DNA of 47,357 nt from Pseudomonas brassicacearum subsp. neoaurantiaca (GTDB lineage: Bacteria; Pseudomonadota; Gammaproteobacteria; Pseudomonadales; Pseudomonadaceae), in NCBI RefSeq assembly GCF_013608025.1, contig NZ_VDLV01000014.1, positions 1 to 47,357 of the forward strand, written 5' to 3'. Position numbers and translations under genes: made by a program. Every line of letters starts with the position of its first letter. The first letter of the stretch is position 1. The notes under the pieces were generated by a model, which saw only the letters and a program-made list of their open reading frames with translations, was not told where the DNA came from and did no database searches. Below, one piece after another: positions 25,635-33,508 of this stretch.

Positions 25635-25735
25635 TCTGCAACGCCGGTGGAACCATTCATCGGCTAACCTCTCTCATGGCTAAGTGCCAAAACCTGACCT
25701 GGTTTTGGCTTGGCGTCTAATCAGAGGGAAATGCC

Positions 25736-25981
25736 ATGGGAATCATCGGAACCATTTTTATCGGCTTGATCGTTGGCCTGCTCGCGCGCTTCCTGAAGCC
25801 CGGCGATGACAGCATGGGCTGGATCATGACCATCCTGCTCGGTATTGGCGGTTCGTTGGCAGCCACTTACGGCGGTCAGGCCCTGGGCATCTACCAGGCC
25901 GGTCAAGGCGCGGGTTTCATCGGTGCCCTGGTGGGTGCGATCGTGCTGCTGGTGATCTACGGCCTGATCAAAAGAAACTGA
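25736..25981 (+). CDS. GlsB/YeaQ/YmgE family membrane protein
   Basis: Small inner-membrane protein of 81 residues with three hydrophobic segments (about 1-20, 28-48 and 57-77), starting MGIIGTIFIGLIVGLLARFLKPG, as in the transglycosylase-associated / YeaQ family. The family is linked to stress responses in other bacteria, but its molecular function is not known. AGAGGGAAATGCC precedes the ATG. A hairpin lies 14 bases after the stop. Confidence 0.92.
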   Translation: MGIIGTIFIGLIVGLLARFLKPGDDSMGWIMTILLGIGGSLAATYGGQALGIYQAGQGAGFIGALVGAIVLLVIYGLIKRN

Positions 25982-25994
25982 TTAAACTTGATGA

Positions 25995-26025
25995 AGCCCT
26001 CTCTGCGCGGCGCACAGAGAGGGCT
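25995..26025. terminator. Hairpin after the YeaQ-type gene
   Basis: Perfect 11-base arms (25995-26005 and 26015-26025) around a 9-base loop. It is followed by AAACTG rather than a T run, so terminator activity is uncertain; a 3' stabilising stem is the alternative. Confidence 0.5.
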
Positions 26026-26068
26026 AAACTGCCCGGCGTTTCACATCCACTCATTGCCGAGCCCTTTC

Positions 26069-26605
26069 ATGCGCCGTCTAGTGTTGACTCTTCTTTTGCT
26101 GGGCAGTGGCCTGGCCCACGCCGCCGAGCTGCCGGAAACCGACTGGCTCGAACTGATGCCCAAGTCGGACCAGAAAGCCCTCGAGGCCATGCCCGAGATC
26201 GATCACAACTCCCCCGAAGCCAACGGCACCTTCACCGAAAAAGGTGGCTTGAAGCAAAGCAAAGGCTTGCCGGCGGTGATGTATTCGACCAAGACCGTGG
26301 CGTCGATGAACGACAAGCACATCCGCATCGGTGGCTATCCGGTTCCTCTGGAAACCGACGCCAAGGGTCGCAGCACGCTGTTTTTCCTGGTGCCTTACCC
26401 CGGCGCCTGTATCCACGTCCCGCCACCGCCGCCTAATCAATTGGTGCTGGTGCGCTATCCCAAGGGCTTGAAGCTGGATGACATCTATACGCCGCTGTGG
26501 GTGACGGGCACGTTGAAGATCGAGAAGGTTGACAACGACCTGGCGAGCGCGGCGTATGCGCTGGATGCGGAGAAGGTGAGGGTGGTGCAGGAGGCGGATT
26601 TGTAA
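26069..26605 (+). CDS. DUF3299 domain-containing exported protein
   Basis: Exported protein of 178 residues. A signal peptide covers about residues 1-18 (MRRLVLTLLLLGSGLAHA). The mature part has the DUF3299 pattern: IRIGGYPVPLE, LFFLVPYPGACIHVPPPPPNQLVLV and YTPLWVTGTLKIEK. Related proteins appear periplasmic; function is unknown. The ATG at 26069 is chosen because the signal peptide begins there; the open frame from 25988 would place the upstream hairpin inside the gene. Confidence 0.9.
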   Translation: MRRLVLTLLLLGSGLAHAAELPETDWLELMPKSDQKALEAMPEIDHNSPEANGTFTEKGGLKQSKGLPAVMYSTKTVASMNDKHIRIGGYPVPLETDAKGRSTLFFLVPYPGACIHVPPPPPNQLVLVRYPKGLKLDDIYTPLWVTGTLKIEKVDNDLASAAYALDAEKVRVVQEADL

Positions 26606-26635
26606 CTGGCTGGTTGGCCGAAACACAGATCCAAC

Positions 26636-26725
26636 TGTGGGAGCGAGCTTGCTCGCGATGGCGGTGTGTCAGTCTACGCTGATGTTGACTGTCAACCCGC
26701 TATCGCGAGCAAGCTCGCTCCCACA
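26636..26725. repeat. REPIN, TGTGGGAGCGAGCTTGCTCGCGA type
   Basis: Inverted pair of TGTGGGAGCGAGCTTGCTCG around a 40-odd base spacer, between the convergent DUF3299 and mutarotase genes. Confidence 0.88.
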
Positions 26726-26739
26726 GTGGACTTGCGGTG

Positions 26740-27639
26740 TCAGAGCGGCTTGCTGCAAATGCTCACGCCCAGGGTATGGCTGGCGTCCGGTGACAGCGTC
26801 ACCACGTCATCCATCACGTTTGCCGTCTCGATGCACAGCATGCGCTGCCAGCCATCGTCGGCCATGTCGCTGAAGGCCTTGGCGCGTTCGGTCCAAGGGT
26901 TCCAGATCACCGCCGAGCGTGAGCCGGTGCTGGTCAGTTGGATCCGGCGCTGCCAGTGCGGGTCCACGATGCTCAGTGTCGGCGGGGTATTGAGGTAGAT
27001 GCGGTCGGTTTCTCCGACGAATTGCAGATCGCCGGCCTGGGCGTGGGTATTCCAATCGTCCAGGGTCTCGATGTAGCTCAAGCCATCCACCCCTTCGACC
27101 TGAACGTTGCGCACATCGCTCACGGCAAAGTAACTATGCAGTGCCTGGCTGAGGCTGACGGTTTCGCTGCCACGGTTATGGCTGGTGAGGTGGATGTGCA
27201 ATTGCTCGTCCATGACGATGGTCAACGTCAGGTCTACCTGATGGGGCCAACCCGCCAGGCCGTTTTCCGGGTAGGGCAGCACGAACTCGATCTTCAGGCT
27301 TTCGCCTTCGGCCTCGATGCCCTTCAATTCCCAATCCATCGCCCGCACCAGGCCGTGAGCCGTGGCCGGTTCGTTGCTGACACGCATCGCCTGGACGCTG
27401 TCGGGGTTGCGGGTCAGGTTACCGAACCAAGGCCAGCACACCGGCACGCCGGCACGGATGCTCTTGCCGGTCTTGAAGGTGGCCTGGTCATTGAGCCAGA
27501 TCAGCGGCGGCTGGCCGTCCACCTGATAACTGAGAATGTGCGCGCCTTGCTGGGCCACCAGCAACTCGGCCTGACCGTGGCGGATGCGCCAACCGTTCAG
27601 TTCATCCAGCTTGACGGCTTCGACGTTGGGCGTAGGCAT
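26740..27639 (-). CDS. D-hexose-6-phosphate mutarotase (YeaD type)
   Basis: Aldose-1-epimerase superfamily protein, 299 residues, expected to interconvert alpha and beta anomers of glucose-6-phosphate. It contains AELLVAQQGAHILSYQVDGQPPLIWLND, IRAGVPVCWPWFG, ATAHGLVRAMDWEL and LSQALHSYFAVSDV, where the two His positions of the family are seen. WNPWTERAKAF and ETANVMDD lie near the C terminus. The ATG at 27639 is supported by family length; upstream ATGs are less likely. Substrate preference is inferred from the family. Confidence 0.9.
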   Translation of the reverse strand: MPTPNVEAVKLDELNGWRIRHGQAELLVAQQGAHILSYQVDGQPPLIWLNDQATFKTGKSIRAGVPVCWPWFGNLTRNPDSVQAMRVSNEPATAHGLVRAMDWELKGIEAEGESLKIEFVLPYPENGLAGWPHQVDLTLTIVMDEQLHIHLTSHNRGSETVSLSQALHSYFAVSDVRNVQVEGVDGLSYIETLDDWNTHAQAGDLQFVGETDRIYLNTPPTLSIVDPHWQRRIQLTSTGSRSAVIWNPWTERAKAFSDMADDGWQRMLCIETANVMDDVVTLSPDASHTLGVSICSKPL

Positions 27640-27696
27640 GTTGCAAATCTCGTTCAGGAACATGAACTGCAATGGACCGCAAAACGGCCGCCGTGT

Positions 27697-28101
27697 TTAA
27701 CGCGCCCGTGGTGGAACCGAACGGGTACGACCGCTGCCATCGATGGCGACGAACACGAACACCGCTTCGGTGACCTTGCGCCATTCGCTGGACAGCGGGT
27801 CGTCGCTCCAGACCTCAACCATCATCTGGATCGAGCTGCGGCCGATTTCCAGCGCCTGGGTATAAAAGGACAACTGCGCGCCCACGGCCACCGGCACCAG
27901 GAACGCCATGCGATCGATCGCTACGGTCGCCACGCGCCCACCGGCCACCTTGCTGGCCATCGCGGTGCCGGCGAGGTCCATCTGGGACACCAGCCAGCCG
28001 CCGAAAATGTCGCCGAAGCCGTTAGTGTCGCGGGGAAGTGCGGTGATTTGCAGGGCCAGGTCGCCTTGCGGGATTGGATCTTCTTGTTCGAGCTCTATCA
28101 T
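27697..28101 (-). CDS. Acyl-CoA thioesterase (YciA type, hotdog fold)
   Basis: Cytoplasmic hotdog-fold thioesterase, 134 residues. NGFGDIFGGWLVSQMDLAGTAMA holds the catalytic Asp region of the YciA/BFIT group, followed by the VATVAIDRMAFLVPVAVGAQLSFY strand region and a C-terminal VFVFVAIDGSGRTRSVPP. It hydrolyses acyl-CoA esters, range unknown. It starts at ATG 28101 and lies 57 bp upstream of the mutarotase gene on the same strand. Confidence 0.93.
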   Translation of the reverse strand: MIELEQEDPIPQGDLALQITALPRDTNGFGDIFGGWLVSQMDLAGTAMASKVAGGRVATVAIDRMAFLVPVAVGAQLSFYTQALEIGRSSIQMMVEVWSDDPLSSEWRKVTEAVFVFVAIDGSGRTRSVPPRAR

Positions 28102-28474
28102 GCCGGGGGTGCCTCTGACCCGTAACTCTGTCGTGTACTTCAGGTGAATAGCCGTCTTTGAAAAAAACGATTCAGCCCGAACAAGCCTCGTTCGTCACGT
28201 TTTTCATAAAGGCGTGCCAAAGGGAAACTCTGCGAAACCGGCTGATTCGTCCTACATCACCAACGACGTTTTCGCACAGCAACCCCTTACAGAGTGTCGC
28301 AAGGTTGCGAGTATATCGGGCGATAGACGTCGATACGACCATCGGGTTCTGATTTTGACTGTCAATTACGCGCCTCTATGTGCTTTTTCGAACAATTTGC
28401 TATCGTGCCGAACCTGCCCGGGCTCCCATTCAGTGTGGTCGGGCCGAGAACTGACTATAAGAGAAGCCCTTGCC
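28102..28474. other. Divergent intergenic region, thioesterase and MFS genes
   Basis: About 370 bases without a convincing gene; open frames lack ribosome binding sites. A possible promoter for the transporter is TTGACT at 28355-28360 with TATGTG at 28377-28382 (16-base spacer). Codon-like bias is absent. No operator or repeat family was recognised. Confidence 0.4.
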
Positions 28475-29773
28475 ATGACCACTGCGCCTTCGAGCACGGC
28501 GACGCCCGCACAACCCGCCCGTCCGCTGACCCGTAACGATTACAAGACCTTGTCGCTTTCTGCCCTCGGCGGCGCGCTGGAGTTCTACGATTTCATCATT
28601 TTCGTGTTCTTTGCCACCGTGGTCGGCAAGCTGTTTTTCCCCGCCGAAATGCCCGAATGGCTGCGCCTGATGCAAACGTTTGGCATTTTTGCCGCCGGTT
28701 ACCTGGCTCGCCCGTTGGGCGGAATCGTCATGGCCCACTTCGGCGACCTGTTGGGGCGCAAGAAAATGTTCACCCTGAGCATTTTCATGATGGCCGTGCC
28801 GACCTTGATCATGGGCTTGCTGCCGACCTATGCGCAGATCGGCATGTGGGCGCCAATTCTCCTGTTGCTGATGCGCGTGATCCAAGGCGCTGCGATCGGT
28901 GGCGAAGTACCCGGGGCCTGGGTATTCGTTTCCGAACACGTTCCGGCGCGGCACATCGGCTACGCCTGCGGCACCCTGACCTGCGGCCTGACGGCGGGGA
29001 TCCTGTTGGGTTCGCTGGTCGCCACGGCCATCAATAGCCTCTATACGCCAATGGAAGTGGCGGATTACGCCTGGCGGATTCCCTTCCTGCTGGGCGGTGT
29101 GTTCGGCCTGTTTTCGGTGTATCTGCGCCGCTGGCTGCACGAAACCCCGGTGTTCGCCGAGCTGCAACAACGCAAGGCCCTCGCCGAAGAAGTGCCGTTG
29201 CGCGCCGTGCTGCGCGACCATCGCGGCGCCATCGCCATTTCGATGCTGCTGACCTGGCTGCTGTCGGCCGGCGTCATCGTAGTGATCCTGATGACACCGA
29301 CCGTGTTGCAAACCGTCTACCACTTCAGCCCGACCACGGCATTGCAGGCCAATAGCCTGGCGATCGTGTTCCTGAGCCTTGGTTGCATTGGTGCCGGTGT
29401 CTTGGCCGACCGCTTTGGCGCTGGCCGGGTGTTCGTCTTCGGCAGCGGTCTGCTGTTGATCACTTTCTGGACCTTCTATCACAGCCTGTTCGCTCACCCC
29501 GAGTGGCTTTTCCCGCTCTACGCCTTGAGTGGCTTGCTGGTGGGCACCATCGGCGCGGTGCCGTACGTCATGGTCAATGCCTTCCCGGCGGTGGTGCGCT
29601 TCAGTGGACTGTCGTTCTCCTACAACCTGGCCTACGCGATCTTCGGCGGTTTGACGCCAATGGTCGTAACCCTGCTGCTGAAAGAGAGCCCGATGGGGCC
29701 GGCGTATTACGTGGCGATCATCTGCGGGATCGGGGTGGTGATTGGTGGGTATCTCTGGAAGCAGGGCCGATAG
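28475..29773 (+). CDS. MFS transporter (metabolite:proton symporter type)
   Basis: Inner-membrane major facilitator transporter, 432 residues, with about twelve hydrophobic segments. It resembles the ProP/citrate/shikimate branch: GGALEFYDFIIFVFFATVVGKLFFP at the start, the GYLARPLGGIVMAHFGDLLGRKKMFTLSI loop, and RVIQGAAIGGEVPGAWVFVSEHV. The ATG at 28475 is chosen because family homology begins there. The substrate cannot be read from the sequence; organic acids or osmolytes are usual for this branch. Confidence 0.9.
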   Translation: MTTAPSSTATPAQPARPLTRNDYKTLSLSALGGALEFYDFIIFVFFATVVGKLFFPAEMPEWLRLMQTFGIFAAGYLARPLGGIVMAHFGDLLGRKKMFTLSIFMMAVPTLIMGLLPTYAQIGMWAPILLLLMRVIQGAAIGGEVPGAWVFVSEHVPARHIGYACGTLTCGLTAGILLGSLVATAINSLYTPMEVADYAWRIPFLLGGVFGLFSVYLRRWLHETPVFAELQQRKALAEEVPLRAVLRDHRGAIAISMLLTWLLSAGVIVVILMTPTVLQTVYHFSPTTALQANSLAIVFLSLGCIGAGVLADRFGAGRVFVFGSGLLLITFWTFYHSLFAHPEWLFPLYALSGLLVGTIGAVPYVMVNAFPAVVRFSGLSFSYNLAYAIFGGLTPMVVTLLLKESPMGPAYYVAIICGIGVVIGGYLWKQGR

Positions 29774-29804
29774 ACGGCGCTGCCCTTAAGGCGGGTGTGT
29801 TCAT

Positions 29805-29896
29805 TGTGGCGAGGGAGCTTGCTCCCGCTGGGTTGCGCAGCGACCCATTTTTTGGTGAATGCTGCGCACTCAAGCGGGAGCAAGCTCCCTCGCCAC
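29805..29896. repeat. REPIN, TGTGGCGAGGGAGCTTGCTCCCGC type
   Basis: Inverted pair of GTGGCGAGGGAGCTTGCTCC around a spacer with TGCGCAGC elements. A third fragment, CCCTCGCCACA, lies at about 29922-29932. Confidence 0.88.
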
Positions 29897-29960
29897 GGAT
29901 TAATCCTCTCTGCGAATGCCCCCTCGCCACAAAAAACATCCTGCAAAACTCAATGCTGGC

Positions 29961-29978
29961 CTTTCATCCAATTGTCAT
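29961..29978 (+). promoter_or_regulatory. Pho box upstream of pstS
   Basis: CTTTCAT-CCAA-TTGTCAT matches the two 7-bp halves of the PhoB site (CTGTCAT, 11-bp period) with one mismatch in each. It lies 77 bases before the pstS start, the usual place for PhoB-activated promoters. Confidence 0.8.
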
Positions 29979-30054
29979 ATTTCAGCCATAGAGTGTTCAC
30001 ACGGCTTACCGATACTTGGCCGACTTAACACACCCTATCTGCTAGGAGTAAGGC

Positions 30055-31053
30055 ATGAAACTGAAGCGTTTGATGGCGGCAATGACTTTTGTCGCTGCTG
30101 GCGTAGCGACTGCCAACGCGGTTGCCGCTGTTGACCCTGCGATCCCGAGCTACACCAAGACCACTGGTGTATCGGGCAACCTCTCCAGCGTCGGCTCCGA
30201 TACCCTGGCCAACCTGATGACCTTGTGGGCCGAGAACTACAAGAAAGAATACCCGAACGTAAACATCCAGATTCAGGCCGCCGGTTCCTCCACCGCGCCA
30301 CCCGCACTCACCGAAGGCACCGCCAACCTGGGCCCGATGAGCCGCAAGATGAAGGACAACGAGCTGCAGGCCTTCGAACAGAAGTACGGCTACAAGCCAA
30401 CCGCTATCCCGGTTGCAGTGGACGCCCTGGCCGTGTTCGTGCACAAGGACAACCCGATCCAGCACCTGACCATGGAACAGGTTGACGCGATCTTCTCGTC
30501 CACTCGTCTGTGCGGCGCCAAGGCCGACGTGAAGACCTGGGGCGACCTGGGTGTGACTGGCGACCTGGCCAACAAGCCAGTGCAATTGTTCGGTCGCAAC
30601 TCGGTATCCGGCACCTACGGCTACTTCAAGGAAGAAGCCCTGTGCAAAGGTGACTACAAGCCAAACGTCAACGAACAACCAGGCTCGGCTTCGGTCGTGC
30701 AGTCGATCAGCTCTTCGCTCAACGGCATCGGTTACTCGGGCATCGGCTACAAGACCGCCAGTGTGAAGACCGTGGCCCTGGCCAAGAAAGGCAGCACTGA
30801 CTTCATCGAAGACACCGAAGAAAACGCCCTGAACGGCAAGTACCCGCTGTCGCGCTTCCTCTACGTGTACGTCAACAAGGCGCCGAACAAGCCTCTGGCT
30901 CCGCTGGAAGCTGAGTTCGTCAAGCTGATCCTGTCCAAGCAAGGCCAGGAAGTCGTGGTCAAGGACGGCTACATCCCGGTTCCAGCCAAAGTCGCCGCCA
31001 AGGCACTGGCTGACCTGGGTCTGCAAGAAGGCAGCAACGTCGCCAAGAAGTAA
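30055..31053 (+). CDS. pstS: Phosphate-binding protein PstS
   Basis: Periplasmic high-affinity phosphate receptor, 332 residues. Signal peptide about residues 1-25 ([20 protein letters not shown]). The mature part has [40 protein letters not shown] and [23 protein letters not shown], phosphate-contacting segments of the PstS family. TAGGAGTAAGGC precedes the ATG. It is the first gene of the pst-phoU cluster, behind a Pho box, and is followed by a hairpin that may lower read-through to pstC so that binding protein is made in excess. Confidence 0.96.
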   Translation: MKLKRLMAAMTFVAAGVATANAVAAVDPAIPSYTKTTGVSGNLSSVGSDTLANLMTLWAENYKKEYPNVNIQIQAAGSSTAPPALTEGTANLGPMSRKMKDNELQAFEQKYGYKPTAIPVAVDALAVFVHKDNPIQHLTMEQVDAIFSSTRLCGAKADVKTWGDLGVTGDLANKPVQLFGRNSVSGTYGYFKEEALCKGDYKPNVNEQPGSASVVQSISSSLNGIGYSGIGYKTASVKTVALAKKGSTDFIEDTEENALNGKYPLSRFLYVYVNKAPNKPLAPLEAEFVKLILSKQGQEVVVKDGYIPVPAKVAAKALADLGLQEGSNVAKK

Positions 31054-31059
31054 CACCTG

Positions 31060-31083
31060 AACCCGGGCCAACACCCGGGTTTT
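31060..31083 (+). terminator. Hairpin with short T tract after pstS
   Basis: An 8-bp stem (31060-31067 with 31074-31081) overlapping a TTTT run. The short T tract suggests partial termination between pstS and pstC. Confidence 0.65.
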
Positions 31084-31084
31084 C

Positions 31085-31109
31085 TGTGGGAGTGATGCTT
31101 GCTCCCACA
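31085..31109. repeat. Single REP-like palindrome
   Basis: TGTGGGAG facing CTCCCACA around a 9-base centre; related to the TGTGGGAGCGAGC REP class but reduced to one short palindrome. Confidence 0.6.
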
Positions 31110-31167
31110 GCCCAAATTCCTGTCCGCTGCCGCTCACCGCTGGCGGCGGATTTGTTGCGTCACTGCA

Positions 31168-31185
31168 TTGTCATCTTTCTGTCAT
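31168..31185 (+). promoter_or_regulatory. Pho box upstream of pstC
   Basis: TTGTCAT-CTTT-CTGTCAT has one mismatch in the first half and an exact second half. It lies 23 bases before the pstC start, suggesting a second PhoB-dependent promoter inside the cluster, or a PhoB site very close to the start. Confidence 0.75.
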
Positions 31186-31207
31186 ACAGGATCGCTAGGG
31201 TGTGCGC

Positions 31208-33493
31208 ATGAATGATCTGGCCAACTCCACAATGACTACGACTTCCCCTCCCAAGCGCATTGACTTCAATACGCCTGAGCTGCAACGCAAGCGCCGCATC
31301 CGCGCCCTCAAGGATCGCCTGACCCGCTGGTACGTGTTGGTCGGCGGCCTCGCCGTTCTCGCGGCCATTACCCTGATTTTCTTCTTCCTGGCCTACGTGG
31401 TGCTGCCCCTGTTCAAGGGTGCGGACCTGACCGCCAAGGATTCGATCACGCCTGCCTGGATGCAAGACGCCGGCAAACCGCTAATGATCTCCATCGAAGA
31501 GCAGAACCAGGTGGCCATGCGGGTTTCCGACAAGGGCCAGGCGCTGTTTTTCGACATCAGCACTGGCGCCGAACTGCGCCGGGTCGACCTGCCGATTCCG
31601 GCCGGCGCCAGCGTGACGTCCATTGGCGAAGACCAGCCCGGCAGCCCGCTCGTGGCGATCGGTCTGTCCAACGGCCAGGCCTTGGTGTTCCGTCACACCT
31701 ATAAGGTGTCCTACCCGGACGGCAAGAAAACCATCTCGCCTGCCGTCGAATACCCTTATGGCGAGACGTCGATCGCTTTGAACGAGCAGGGTGCTGCCCT
31801 GGAACACGTCAGTCTCAACGCCACTGATTCGACCTTGCTGCTGGCCGGTTCCAGCGGTGCTCAACTGCAAGTGCTGTCGCTGACCAGCGAAGAAAACATG
31901 ATGACCGGCGAAGTCACCAGCGAGCAGACGCGTATCGATCTGCCGCAAATGACCGAGCCGGTGAAAAACATCTTCGTCGACCCGCGCCAGCAGTGGCTGT
32001 ACGTGGTCAACGGGCGTGCCCAGGCCGATGTGTTCAGCCTGCGGGACAAGAGCCTCAACGGTCGCTACAAGCTGTTGGAGAACGCTGATGCCCAAGTCAC
32101 CGCCGCCACTCAGTTGGTGGGCGGTATCTCGCTGATCATCGGCGATTCCAAGGGCGGCCTGGCCCAGTGGTTCATGGCCCGCGACCCGGACGGCGAGCTG
32201 CGCTTCAAACAGATCCGTACCTTCCAGATGGGCAATACGCCCATCGTTGAAATCACTGCCGAGGAGCGTCGCAAAGGCTTCGTCGCCCTCGACGCCGCCG
32301 GCAAGCTCGGCGTGTTCCACAGCACCGCCCACCGCACCTTGCTGGTGGACCAGGTGGTCGACGGCCAAGGCCTGTTCGGCATGTCGCCACGGGCCAATCG
32401 CCTGATTGTGGAGCAGGGCGGCAAGCTGCAACCGCTGACGCTGGAAAACCCGCATCCGGAAGTCTCGTGGAGCGCGTTGTGGAGCAAGGTCTGGTACGAA
32501 AACTACGACGAGCCTAAATACGTCTGGCAATCGACCGCCGCCAACACTGACTTCGAACCCAAGCTGAGCCTGTCGCCGCTGACCTTCGGCACCCTGAAAG
32601 CCGCGTTCTACGCGATGCTGCTGGCGGCGCCGCTGGCGGTTGCCGCTGCGATCTACACCGCCTACTTCATGGCGCCGGGCATGCGCCGCAAGGTCAAGCC
32701 GGTCATCGAACTGATGGAAGCCATGCCGACGGTCATCCTCGGCTTTTTCGCCGGCCTGTTCCTGGCGCCGTACGTCGAAGGGCACCTGCCGGGGATCTTC
32801 AGCCTGCTGATGCTGCTGCCGATTGGCATCCTGGTCGCCGGTTTCGCCTTCAGCCGCCTGCCGGAATCCATTCGCCTGAAAGTGCCGGACGGCTGGGAAA
32901 GCGCCTTGCTGATCCCAGTGATCCTGTTCGTGGGCTGGCTCTCGCTGTACATGAGCCCGTACATGGAAGCCTGGTTCTTCGGCGGCGACATGCGCATGTG
33001 GATCTCCCATGACCTGGGCATCACCTACGACCAACGCAATGCCCTGGTGGTTGGCCTGGCGATGGGCTTCGCGGTGATCCCGAACATCTATTCCATTGCC
33101 GAAGACGCCGTGTTCAGCGTGCCGCGCGGCTTGACCCTGGGTTCGTTGGCCCTCGGTGCCACGCCATGGCAGACGATGACCCGCGTGGTGATCCTCACCG
33201 CCAGCCCGGGCATCTTCTCGGCGTTGATGATCGGCATGGGTCGTGCGGTCGGCGAGACGATGATCGTGCTGATGGCTACGGGTAACACGCCGGTCATGGA
33301 AATGAACCTGTTCGAAGGCCTGCGCACCCTGGCGGCCAACGTCGCGGTGGAAATGCCCGAGTCGGAAGTCGGCGGCAGCCATTACCGCGTGCTGTTCTTG
33401 TCGGCCCTGGTGCTGCTGTTGTTCACCTTCGTCATGAACACCCTCGCCGAGCTGATCCGTCAGCGTCTGCGCAAGAAATATTCGTCGCTTTAA
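31208..33493 (+). CDS. pstC: Phosphate ABC transporter permease PstC, extended form
   Basis: Inner-membrane permease of the Pst importer, 761 residues, more than twice the length of E. coli PstC (about 319). A first membrane segment lies at about residues 40-68 (WYVLVGGLAVLAAITLIFFF). A large soluble region of about 390 residues follows, probably periplasmic, with repeated beta-rich units (for example LLLAGSSGAQLQVLSL, IIGDSKGGLAQWFMAR) like a propeller. The permease core begins near residue 460 and contains AMPTVILGFFAGLFLAPYVEG and LTLGSLALGATPWQTMTRVVI. Long forms are usual in Pseudomonas. The ATG at 31208 has a weak ribosome binding site. Confidence 0.93.
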   Translation: MNDLANSTMTTTSPPKRIDFNTPELQRKRRIRALKDRLTRWYVLVGGLAVLAAITLIFFFLAYVVLPLFKGADLTAKDSITPAWMQDAGKPLMISIEEQNQVAMRVSDKGQALFFDISTGAELRRVDLPIPAGASVTSIGEDQPGSPLVAIGLSNGQALVFRHTYKVSYPDGKKTISPAVEYPYGETSIALNEQGAALEHVSLNATDSTLLLAGSSGAQLQVLSLTSEENMMTGEVTSEQTRIDLPQMTEPVKNIFVDPRQQWLYVVNGRAQADVFSLRDKSLNGRYKLLENADAQVTAATQLVGGISLIIGDSKGGLAQWFMARDPDGELRFKQIRTFQMGNTPIVEITAEERRKGFVALDAAGKLGVFHSTAHRTLLVDQVVDGQGLFGMSPRANRLIVEQGGKLQPLTLENPHPEVSWSALWSKVWYENYDEPKYVWQSTAANTDFEPKLSLSPLTFGTLKAAFYAMLLAAPLAVAAAIYTAYFMAPGMRRKVKPVIELMEAMPTVILGFFAGLFLAPYVEGHLPGIFSLLMLLPIGILVAGFAFSRLPESIRLKVPDGWESALLIPVILFVGWLSLYMSPYMEAWFFGGDMRMWISHDLGITYDQRNALVVGLAMGFAVIPNIYSIAEDAVFSVPRGLTLGSLALGATPWQTMTRVVILTASPGIFSALMIGMGRAVGETMIVLMATGNTPVMEMNLFEGLRTLAANVAVEMPESEVGGSHYRVLFLSALVLLLFTFVMNTLAELIRQRLRKKYSSL

Positions 33494-33508
33494 GAAAGGT
33501 AGAAGTCT

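Noticed and set aside
28158..28352. Plus-strand 64-codon frame upstream of the MFS gene
   Set aside because: TTG start, no ribosome binding site, no recognisable domain, and it lies in the promoter region of the transporter.
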